DNA from: Phylloscopus collybita
Taxonomy: Eukaryota > Chordata > Aves > Passeriformes > Phylloscopidae
DNA: 64,000 nt
Assembly: GCA_027886175.1 (NCBI GenBank)
Contig: JAJNNQ010000004.1
Location: 3,558,001-3,622,000 of the forward strand
Direction: 5' to 3'
Below the pieces are notes generated by a model. That model saw only the letters and a list, made by a program, of their open reading frames with translations, was not told the origin of the DNA and did not search any database. A program made the translations under genes and the position numbers. Positions 24,603-33,500 of this stretch are shown here, in pieces (positions within the stretch are counted from its first letter, which is position 1; each line of letters begins with the position of its first letter).

Positions 24603-26333
24603 TCACCCAACAATCAGATCTCCCTGAGGTACACATCGTGTTGTTCCATCTTTCTGCATTATCCACCACGTGCAACCTGGTCCCTGAGCAAAAACAATCC
24701 CACGAATGGGTTTGTCTGTATTTGAGGCAGATTTAATCCAAACTGTCTTCCCTAACAAACCTCTCACATGTACCACTGGGACTTTATCTCCGTCTACTGT
24801 AGATAGGAGCTCAGACTGGGCTGGGCCTGCTCTGTTGGTGGAACCTCGGGTGTTAACTAACCAGGTGGCCTTTGCTAAGTGTTGCTCCCAATTTTTGAAA
24901 GATCCTCCACCTAATGCCTTCAAGGTGGTTTTTAACAGTCCATTGCACCTCTCCACTTTGCCTGCAGCTGGTGCATGGTAGGGGATATGGTACACCCACT
25001 TAATGCCACGTTCCCTAGCCCAGGTGTTGATAAGGCTATTCTTGAAATGAGTCCCATTGTCTGACTCAATCCTCTCAGGGGTACCATGCCTCCAAAGAAC
25101 TTGCTTTTCCAGGCCCAGGATGGTGTTCCGGGCTGTGGCATGAGGCACAGGATAGGTCTCCAGCCACCCAGTGGTGGCTTCCACCATGGTCAGCACGTAG
25201 CGCTTGCCTTGGCGGGTTTGGGGCAGTGTGATGTAATCCATCTGCCAAGCCTCCCCATACTTATATTTGGACCACCGCCCTCCATACCAGAGGGGCTTGA
25301 CCCGCTTGGCCTTCTTGATGGCAGCGCACGTCTCACAGTCATGGATGACCTGTGAAATACTGTCCATGGTTAGATCCACCCCTCGGTCCCGTGCCGACTT
25401 ATAGGTGGCATCTCTGCCCTGATGACCTGAGGCATCATGGGCCCACCGAGCCAGGAACAACTCTCCCTTATGTTGCCAATCTAAGTCTATCTTTGATACT
25501 TCTATTTTTGCAGCCTGATCTACCTGCTCATTGTTTCGGTGTTCCTCCTTAGCCCGACTCTTGGGAACATGGGCATCTACATGATGAACTTTTACAGGTA
25601 GTTTCTCCATTCTGGTGGCAATGTCCTTCCACTCATCAGCAGCCCAGATTGGTTTTCCCCTACGCTGCCAGTTGGCTTTTTTCCACCTTTCCAGCCAGCC
25701 CCACAGAGCATTAGCTACCATCCATGAATCAGTGTAGAGGTAGACCTTTGGCCACTTCTCTTTTTCAGCAATGTCCAGGGCCAATTGAACAGCTTTGAGT
25801 TCAGCAAGCTGGCTTGACCCACCTTCTCCTTCAGTGGCTTGTGCAACTTGTCTTGTGGGGCTCCATACTGCTGCTTTCCACTTTCGTTTCATCCCTACAA
25901 TGCGGCAGGAACCGTCAGTGAAAAGAGCGTAGCGTGTTTCTTCTGCTGGCAGTTGGTTATACGGTGGAGCTTCTTCAGCTCGGGTTACTTGCTCCTGTTC
26001 CTCTTCATCAATGAGACTAAAGTGTTCACCTTCAGGCCAGTTTGTAATTATTTCCAAAATCCCAGGACGATTCAGTTTTCCAATACGGGCGCGCTGTGTG
26101 ATAAGAGCAATCCACTTACTCCATGTGGCATTGGTCGCGTGGTGGGTAGCGGGAACCTCTGCTTTGAACATTGACCCCAGCACCGGTAGTCAGGGTGCCA
26201 AGAAGAGTTGTACTTCGGTGCCTATTACCTCTGAGGCAGCTTGAATTCCTTCATAGGCTGCTAAAATTTCCTTTTCTGTTGGAGTGTAGTTGGCTTCCGC
26301 CCCTCGGTAGCTTCGACTCCAGAATCCCAATGG
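24603..26333 (-). pseudogene. pol: pol 3' part: RNase H and integrase (one TGA inside)
   Basis: Continues the protease-RT frame after the TGA at 26336-26334. A second TGA lies at 26192-26190. The open part from 26183 is 526 codons. RNase H comes first: TDGS with D90, E118 in QLAELK, D142 in YTDSW, and D202 in EQVDQAA. The integrase zinc finger is H229, H234, C263, C266. The catalytic core is D296 (QMDYI), D355 (ESDNGTHF) and E391 (GKVERCNG), with exactly 35 residues between D355 and E391. A small SH3-like C-terminal part (GKTVWIK...VPQGDLI) ends the protein. These enzymes remove the RNA template and insert viral DNA into the host genome. All catalytic residues are present. Unlike mammalian ERVL, no dUTPase follows. 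The two TGA codons make it a pseudogene as it stands. Confidence 0.95.
26190..26192 (-). other. In-frame TGA in pol (RT/RNase H linker)
   Basis: Single-base nonsense change in an otherwise open frame. C-to-T change of a CGA codon would produce it, which fits CpG deamination; a TGG origin cannot be excluded from this copy alone. Confidence 0.85.
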
Positions 26334-27782
26334 TCAGCCACGCGTCTCACCAGGCATCTTCTGCCAAAGGCTCCAGGACAGACCATGGCTCCCGGCTGCA
26401 GAGTAGAGCACATTCTTCACATCTGGTTCTGTCCTAACTGGGCCAAGGGCTACTGCATGAGCAATCTCCTGCTTGATCTGGGCAAAGGCGTGTTGCTGTT
26501 CTGGGCCCCAGTGGAAATTGTTCTTACGAGTAACCAGGTAGAGAGGGCTCACAATCTGGCTATACTCAGGGATGTGCATCCTCCAAAAGCCTATGGCACC
26601 TAGGAAAGCTTGTGTTTCCTTCTTGTTGGTCGGTGGAGACATTGCTGTGATCTTGTTAATGACATCGGTGGGAATCTGGCGCCCCCCATCTTCCCACTTT
26701 ATTCCCAAGAACTGGATCTCTCGAGCAGGTCCCTTAACTTTGCTCTTCTTGATAGCAAAACCAGCTTTCAGGAGAATCTGGATGATCTTCTCTCCTTTCT
26801 CAAACACTTCAGCTGCAGTGTTTCCCCATACAATGATGTCATCAATGTACTGCAGATGTTCTGGAGCTTCACCCTTTTCTAATGCAGTCTGAATGAGTCC
26901 ATGGCAGATTGTGGGACTGTGCTTCCATCCCTGGGGCAGTCGGTTCCAGGTGTACTGCACTCCCCTCCATGTGAAGGCAAACTGAGGCCTGCATTCTGCA
27001 GCCAGAGGGATGGAGAAAAATGCATTGGCAATGTCAATAGTGGCGTACCACCTCGCTGCCTTGGACTCCAGCTCGTACTGGAGTTCCAACATGTCTGGCA
27101 CGGCAGCGCTCAGCGGCGGAGTCACTTCATTCAATGCACGATAGTCCACAGTCAGTCTCCAATCTCCATCAGACTTGTGCACAGGCCAAATGGGGCTATT
27201 AAAGGGTGAGTGGGTTTTGCTGACCACCCCTTGGCTCTCCAGCTCACGGATCATTTTGTGGATGGGAATCACAGCATCTCGAGTGGTTCTGTACTGTCGG
27301 CGATGCACCGTCGAAGTGGCAATTGGTACTTGTTGCTCTTCCCCCTTCAGGAGTCCTACTGCAGATGGGTTCTCTGATAGCCCAGGCAAAGTGTTCAACT
27401 GCTTAACACCTTCTGTCTCTACAGCCGCTATCCCAAATGCCCACCTGAGTCCCTTTGGGTCTTTGAAATACCCACTTCGGAGGAAGTCTATGTCCAGAAT
27501 GCATGGGGCCTCTGGGCCTGTCACAATAGGGTATTTCTTCCACTCGTTTCTAGTCAGGCTCACATCAGCTTCCACCAAAGTAAAATCCTGTGATCCCCCT
27601 GTCACACCAGCAATAGAAACAGATTCTTCCCCCACATGTCTTGATGGGATTATTGTGCACTGCGCGCCAGTGTCAACCAAGGCCTTATATTCTTGTGGTT
27701 CAGATGTGCCAGGCCAACGAATCCACACAGTCCAAAAAACACGGTTTTCCCTAGCCTCTACCTGGCTAGAGGCAGGGCCCCT
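26334..27782 (-). pseudogene. pol: pro-pol 5' part: aspartic protease and reverse transcriptase
   Basis: The frame continues from the gag TAG without a shift and runs to a TGA at 26336-26334. Numbered from the first Met at 27728, the protease active site is LVDTGAQ (D19), with a flap-like GVTGG at 41-45 and ILDIDFL at 77-83. Reverse transcriptase follows: WPVHKSDGDWRLTVDYR (181-197), ATIDIANAFF with catalytic D232, LPQGWKHSP (264-272) and YIDD at 294-297 with D296 and D297. The thumb then runs FLGIKW and TQAFLGAIGFWR. The protease would mature Gag and Gag-Pol, and RT copies the RNA. The real N-terminus is probably made by readthrough of the gag TAG, not at Met 27728. All catalytic residues are intact. 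Confidence 0.95.
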
Positions 27783-27785
27783 CTA
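27708..27785 (-). promoter_or_regulatory. Candidate gag-pol readthrough signal (TAG plus pseudoknot)
   Basis: The gag stop is TAG at 27785-27783 and pol continues in the same frame. After a 9-nt spacer comes a perfect 7-bp stem (GCCTCTA 27773-27767 with TAGAGGC 27760-27754) closing a 6-nt loop GCCAGG (27766-27761). The loop is exactly complementary to CCTGGC at 27713-27708, so a pseudoknot can form. Stop type, spacing and fold resemble the gammaretroviral (MLV) readthrough signal. Loop 1 would be zero nt and loop 2 about 40 nt, so the fold needs testing. Confidence 0.6.
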
Positions 27786-28616
27786 AGCCTGGTTATCCGT
27801 CTTTCCCTGGGTAACTGGTGCTACTTCCCTCTTGGTGGAACTACCTCTCTGAGTCTTGCCTTCCAACAATTCACGCAGCCGTTGTGCCAAATCGTCAGTA
27901 GATTTTCCATCCCATTTCCTCATGTCTTCCCCAGAATCACGCAGAAAGGACCACAGCTTAGTTCGTGGGATACCGCTTTTTTCCCTATCTGGAGAACGTC
28001 TGCGCTTGGTACCAGAACCTCTGACCTGTACTGCAGAGGTTTGGAGAATGTCCTCTCTGAGTTGTTTGTGTTTCTCCTCTATCTTATCTTCTAATGTCTG
28101 CATACACGTTTCTAGAGCTGCAATTCTGGCATGTGTCGGGCCATGCACAGCATCTGCATATGCTCGGAGCTTCTTCGCCATATCCCTCACGGTCTCCCTC
28201 GTGTCATCTCGCTTCATTATTGCTAAAGCAGATGAGTATTCTTGTGGCCCAAGTCGTACAAGTTTTCGCCACATCACGGGTGTGCATGGTACCAGGTCTG
28301 GGTTCCTAGTGTTTAGGTCATCTGAGAAGATAATCTCTGCCACTGCCATTTCTCGTAAGCGTTGAATCCCTTGTTCTATGGTCTTCCACTGGGTTTGCTG
28401 CATATAGAGATCATCTGCACACAGATATCTTTGTTCCACACTTCCCAGGACCCGTTCCCAGAGACTGCGTGGATTAGCCTCTCTCATCATTCTTTGGTCA
28501 ATAACTGGATCTTGTGACAGGGATCCCAAATGCCTTGCTTCGGTGCCGTCCAGAATTGTAGCCTCACCTGCAGCATCCCAAAGACGGACTAACCAACTGA
28601 TTATAGATTCATCAGG
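27783..28616 (-). pseudogene. gag: gag C-terminal part (ERVL capsid-like region)
   Basis: Same frame as the upstream gag piece, after two consecutive TGA codons (28622-28617). It ends at a TAG followed in frame by pro-pol. I recognise the segment from about GSLSQDPVIDQ through QGIQRLREMAV and VMWRKLVRLGP as the ERVL Gag capsid region, related to the Gag from which mouse Fv1 derives. Numbered from codon 28529, residues about 132-162 look like a coiled coil (ARIAALETCMQTLEDKIEEK). A basic patch GTKRRRSPDREK follows at 173-184. No CCHC zinc knuckle is visible, so RNA binding may rest on the basic patch. It would form the particle core. Upstream nonsense codons mean it is not made as full-length Gag from this copy. 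Confidence 0.85.
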
Positions 28617-28622
28617 TCATCA
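28617..28622 (-). other. Tandem TGA TGA inside gag
   Basis: Two adjacent in-frame stops separate the two gag pieces with no change of frame. Both are what C-to-T change of CGA codons would give. Confidence 0.85.
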
Positions 28623-29804
28623 AGTGTAATCCTTTCTTAGGCCCCGAAGGTCCTTCAGGGAAAAGGACTCAATAGTAGCTTCTGGTCTTCTGCCGGTTGG
28701 TTGGGCTTGTGATCTTCTGCCGGTTGGTTGGGTTTCCGATTTTATGTCAGTCTGTTCAGTTTCTGAATGTGTATCAGTTGGTTCAGCATCTGATTGGGTG
28801 TCCGTCGGTTGGGTGTTGGGAGGCACTGAGGGTCCTTCACCTGGATCATCATCCACTGGTCGATCAGTTTTGTATGTGCGCTTCTTCGCTGGGGCGACTG
28901 CCAGTGTCTTAGGTTCACTTTCTGGTTTAGCTGCTGTCTGAGTAGCTATGGTATTGGCTGCAGCCCGAGTGACTGGGGTAGCTGCTGATTTATCTCCCTG
29001 CACCCCTGCCTCTATCTGCTGCCCTACAGTATCTAGCAGTGTACGATAAGCATATGCCAGGGCCCAGCTTATCGCAATGAGCCTTTTCTCTTTGGAATTA
29101 TCACAGCAGTTCTCCTCCAGATATTTCTCCACTTCGTCTGGGTTCTTAATTTGTTCGTGTGAAAATTCCCAAGCTGGGGGATCAGAAAATTCCTTCAAGG
29201 TTTGGCCCATTCTCTCCCATTTTCCACACCATTCAGGATTTTTCACACCTGGGTCTACTTCTAGGTCAGCAGTCTCATCAGCCCCTCTGGAGAACTCAGA
29301 CCTCATTCTAGACAAGCTGTAGAACATATAGAGGAAGCCTACTAGATTAAATACCAGAAAGGTGGTTTCTTTAATAGTCAGGGGACATTGAACATTCTCT
29401 AAAAGTGATGTAACTGGTTCAAAAGAGAAGGAACAAAGAAATGACTGAAAAGCTTCATCCCCTCTAACAAACTGAGTGCAATTATTAATAAATTCCCAAA
29501 ACATGCTACTGGAACTAGGATGCAGGGTAGGACGAAGAAGCCATAAACCAAACATACCAGGCACAAACTCCAGTACCTGTATAAGCTTCCTATAAATCAT
29601 GATTGCTAAACCGAGGACAATAGCAATCCTAACTTGTGCACCTCTAGTGTAAAAGCTACGTGTTAGAGACAACATTGGAGCTATTGCTGAATAAGAAAAC
29701 AAACCTAGGGACCAGAGAGGTATTAAAACCTCAAAAAAGCCTAGGGAACAGAAACACAGAAAGGACTCCATCCCAAGAGACATTAGGAATTCAATGAGCA
29801 ACAT
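28620..29804 (-). pseudogene. gag: gag N-terminal part with predicted membrane segments
   Basis: 394 codons from the ATG at 29804, with an in-frame TGA three codons upstream, which decides the start. No N-terminal MG myristoylation signal. Instead there are strongly hydrophobic stretches at residues about 15-45, 57-78 (RIAIVLGLAIMIY), 80-90 and 147-164 (TFLVFNLVGFLYMFYSL), predicting several membrane passages. A soluble region with Trp and Cys follows (190-260), then a polar, Thr/Pro-rich linker with five 9-residue repeats at 332-376, and FSLKDLRGLRKDYT before the TGA pair. I do not recognise the hydrophobic domain. Its position suggests a membrane-anchoring matrix substitute. It could instead be a separate leader protein, but there is no independent start further down and the frame is shared with capsid. 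Confidence 0.8.
28677..28811 (-). repeat. Five 27-bp tandem repeats in gag
   Basis: Encodes five consecutive 9-residue units of the form (Q/E)(P/Q)T(D/G)xxSxx, from QPTDTQSDA to QPTGRRPEA. The last two DNA units are nearly identical and the first three are diverged. The length is an exact multiple of three, so the frame is kept. Confidence 0.9.
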
Positions 29805-29879
29805 ATCTACTCAATACTCTATCCTTACACAAAGTAAAACCAAAAAGGCAGTCAATGTAAGTTTTTTCCACTCTCTCGG
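29805..29879 (-). other. Short 5' leader of the provirus
   Basis: Only 75 nt between the primer binding site and the gag ATG, short for a retrovirus. Any packaging signal probably extends into gag. A GTAAGG motif (donor-like) is present, but there is no env acceptor to pair with. Confidence 0.6.
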
Positions 29880-29897
29880 GCCCCACGTTGGGCACCA
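29880..29897 (-). promoter_or_regulatory. Primer binding site, tRNA-Lys type
   Basis: In viral sense TGGTGCCCAACGTGGGGC. It differs at one base (T for C) from the binding site for the tRNA-Lys1,2 3' end as I remember it. It starts 10 nt after the LTR end, across an AT-only spacer, where most retroviruses have 0-5 nt. Confidence 0.85.
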
Positions 29898-29907
29898 AAT
29901 AAATATA

Positions 29908-30554
29908 TGTCCTGGTTCAGGGCAAAATTGAGAGGGAACCTCCAAAGGGGTTCCTCTGAAAAGCAAAGCCAAACGGCCCCTCCCCCCAGCCGGTCCAGGA
30001 AAAGAACTTCCTTAGAGAAAAGTGGAAAAAACTATTTATTTAACAAACAAAATGACCACAAATGCAAAGAATTAATAATATGAAACAATAAAACCTCTGG
30101 CCGCTCTGCAGAGAGATGGCAAACAGAGACAGTCCTTGCCGTGGGTGCAGCTCAGCTCACTCCGTCTCTCACCAGTCCCACTCCCTCTGCAGGGCCAGGC
30201 CCGGCGGCCGCAGGTGCCAGCCCTCGCTGCTCCTCTGGGTTTTCAGTCCAGAGCAGATTTAAACAGTCCCAGGAAAAAAAAAAGGAAGAAAAAAAAAGGT
30301 CCAGGGAGTCTTCTCTGCCCTAGCTAGCTGAACTAACTAAAAGCACAGGAGATCTCTGTCCCACCGCTGTCCGTGCCTCAGACGAACGCCGGAGAGGAGA
30401 CGTGGGGGAGTCAGGCAGTTTCTCAAAACAAACTGTGCCCTGCTGCTTTCTCCCGCTTCACTCCCAGAACAAGGTTTAAAGGTACAGAACTGAATATACA
30501 GCACAAACAGAGCAGACGATTGGGGATACGAGCAGCAAAAGTCACCCTACCACA
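29908..30554 (-). repeat. 5' LTR of the provirus (647 bp)
   Basis: Viral-sense TGTGGTAG at 30554 to CCAGGACA at 29908. It would drive transcription: a TTTAAA element near 30255 and AATAAA at 30041-30036 bracket a plausible R region. It differs from the 3' LTR at about 26 positions by hand count, including single-base indels in the A-runs. Confidence 0.97.
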
Positions 30555-30559
30555 CTCAG
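30555..30559. repeat. Target-site duplication CTCAG (right copy)
   Basis: Identical to 23797-23801 and directly next to the LTR end. Confidence 0.95.
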
Positions 30560-33500
30560 GAAGCAACTGAAAGTAGTTGGGAACATGGAGAAATAAGAAT
30601 GCCAGAAAAATAGTGTTGGCAAATGCTTTATTTCAGTCTGTTTCCACTGGCAGATTTTTTAATCTATTAGAATATGACTTAATTCATTGCTTTTCTGTTT
30701 CAGTAGCAGAACAGAGAAAGCTGGTATCTAAGGATGCTCACTATCAAAACCTACTTTCTGTCAGATTTTTAATCCTTTGGGATTGCATTATGGCCTGCAA
30801 TACCTCATTTCCAGGGAAGTGCCCTTGAGCAGGCATCCTCCCACATTTCCATTGCCTGTGAGGACTGTGGGAGATCTTTTGGAGAGGAGGGAGAGCAATG
30901 GGTCGGTGTGCTCTGCTTGGGCAGCTGCTTCCCAGCTGGTGTGTTTGAGGAAGCAGGTGCAGCTTAGCAACCACTGTCTGAGTCATGGCCAAACCCCTGT
31001 ACTTTTAAAGGTTTGAAGTCAGCAAGTACAAAGCAGCAAATGAGCTGACTGGGTTTTTCATCTGGGCAGTACCTTTGTGAAAGAACTGAGACTGTGAGAG
31101 TCGTTGCTCTTGCAGGTGAAAGGACTTGAACAGTCACAACCCATGTGCAGTGTGTGCTTTTGTCCATCTCTGGCCAATGTCGCTTCTTTCAAGCCATGCT
31201 GGGTAAGTGCTCTGGAGCCAATGCAATCTCTGATCCACACGACAATAAGTGGCTCTTGATGCAGTTTCTGCGCCTGAGGAGAGCTTGAAAGACCAAAGCA
31301 GACTGTGATTTAGAGTAGTTTTGCATATTCAAATTTTGTTACAATCCAAAGTCCAGCTTTCTAATGTCAGCATCTGTTGTCCTGCAAAATTTGTGTCTGT
31401 TGCATTGTAAATGAAGGAATCAATCTCTTGTGAAGAACGTTTTTTGAAATGAAAGACAAAGGAAGCAAACATGAGAAACTTGTTGTGTCCATGATATTAT
31501 CCTGGAAATGAGCTAAATTCCACTTGCAAGTGAAAATCTGCTCTCTGTTGGTTTGGTTTTTTTTTTCTCCTCTGGTAACATATACAGCTTAAATTGTCAG
31601 CAGTGACATCAGTTGTACACAAAAGTGCTTGCGTGGGTTTTGTGTAAAGCAGATTGCTTTATTTGGAGTTTTTTCAGTGAAACGTTTCCCTCTTTCTCTA
31701 TGTCCCCAAAGGATGGTTTGAGACTACAGTGTTTTCTGTAGCAATTTCTAAGCAATTAGATTTTCTAACCTGCTGTTCTGGTCTTCACCAATCCATGCAC
31801 TGATTTTAGATGGGGAAGTTTGAGCTGGCCCACCTGCTGTGGGGCTTTTGCACATGGCAACAACGTGCAATGAACACAGCAACAGAAACACTGTGCAATG
31901 TGGTCAGGGAGGAAAGCTTCTGAAAGTCAGGGCTACAGCAGTCTGTGGGGAGGGAGAGTGAGCTAAAATAATGCCACAGGAAAAGTTACGGGGATGATCT
32001 CCTAGGGGCTTGAGGAAGGGTGAGGTCACTCTGTGTCATCCTCAAAAGCTGGTGTTCTGTGCAACACAATTTTTTTTTCTTTTTCTGCCTTGTGGGAATT
32101 TTCACTGCTTTATTTTATTATTCCCCCCTGATTCAGAACAAAAGATTAGGTCTAAAAATAAAGAGTGGACTGGAAACGGGGGAAAAAAATCAGCAGCCTA
32201 CACACGCATACACACACATACATACACACACACACATGCATTTCAAAAGAAGTGAGTTAAGTACCAAAACTGAATTACAAATGTTTTTAAAACAAAGAAA
32301 ATTTTAAAGCTCATCTTTTCTTGAAAAGTGTTTATGGGGACCATTTTGTTTATGGGCAGAAAATGGAGCTTTCACAACCAGCTGCAGGCTGATGACTGTT
32401 TTGGGTTGTGTTTATCCTTCTCTGAGATCCACTGTTCATTCCTGCACTTATATTTGTTTAACTGCTCCCACAGAATGACTCTGCAGTACTTATCCTTTGG
32501 CTAGTTGATGCTTTTGTCCATTCATCTGCCATTGGTCTTCCTTGAGACTTACACTAATTCCTTCATCAGGATTTGGAGAGATTCCCCCCACTCCCATCAC
32601 TGGCAATGATTTGCTTTTCAGTTTTCCCTGAATTTTATGTTTTGGATGGGTCTGTCTTTTGCCATGTGTGTGTGCAGATTGGGAAGGTACTGCCTTCTTT
32701 CCCAGCCGCCTCTTCCATGCTGTCTTCTTGGGAACACACAACCTGCTTTATTTTCATTCATTTGCTTTTCTTACCCAAGTTTGTTTTCTTAGAGAGCTTC
32801 CAGACTCTTCTTATTTCTCATCACACAGACACAGTGGTGATTCCCAAAGGAAAATTTCAGTGGTGTTGACATGCCATAGAGAGCCAGGGTAAGTTGCACA
32901 AGAGAGGTGCGTGTCCCTTTCTGTTGAGATTTCCAGACTGCCTCTTGCTAAGTGGAGTCAAACCTCCACCTCTGCAGCTCACTTCAGGAAGCTCTTCAGG
33001 AAGGTCTGTGAAAGCTTTTCACCATCATTAGCAAAGGACCAGGATAGTAAGTTTTCTCTGCAGTGCCCACTCAGGTGGGCAGATGGCTGTGAGGTACAGC
33101 ACTGTGACAGAAGCATTACACTCAGTTATGCAGCCCTTGTTTCCAAATCTAGATTGTTGAGTGATCTTGCTCTGGTGAAACAAGCCCTGCCTTTATCAGC
33201 AAACTCTGTCCCTCCTGACTCAACCCCTTTACAGCCAAGAACAAATATCACTGCTAGCAAGTGGTTCTTCCTGACCCCAAAATGTACATTCCTCTTTCAC
33301 CTTTTTCTGAAACATTTTATGTGTTAGGTGAGAAGACAGCACCTGTGAATACCTGGTCTGTCTTTCATCACATACTACATACAAAAAGACAGGAAGAGGT
33401 TGTACAAGGAATTTTAAGGGGTAGTCCAAAGTTTTCTACAGGGAATTAATGGTGAATTATTCTGGTAATGTTTTATTCAGAACCTCCAGGATTTTAGGGG

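Larger units (their letters stand above)
23802..30554 (-). mobile_element. Complete env-less ERVL-type endogenous retrovirus
   Basis: A 6753-bp provirus on the minus strand. In order from 30554 downward: 5' LTR, primer binding site, 75-nt leader, gag, TAG, protease, reverse transcriptase, RNase H, integrase, polypurine tract, 3' LTR. The LTRs are both 647 bp and are flanked by CTCAG duplications. Gag and pol share one reading frame (29804 to 24603) with no frameshift. The only interruptions are the gag TAG and four TGA codons. There is no envelope gene: only 154 bp separate the pol stop from the 3' LTR. By hand I count roughly 26 differences between the LTRs (about 4 percent), so the insertion is not recent. 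Assignment to ERVL rests on the RT, the integrase, the gag capsid part and the 5-bp target duplication. Confidence 0.97.

Noticed and set aside
24706..29322. Plus-strand open frames inside the provirus (up to 203 codons)
   Set aside because: They are antisense shadows of gag and pol; no recognisable domains.
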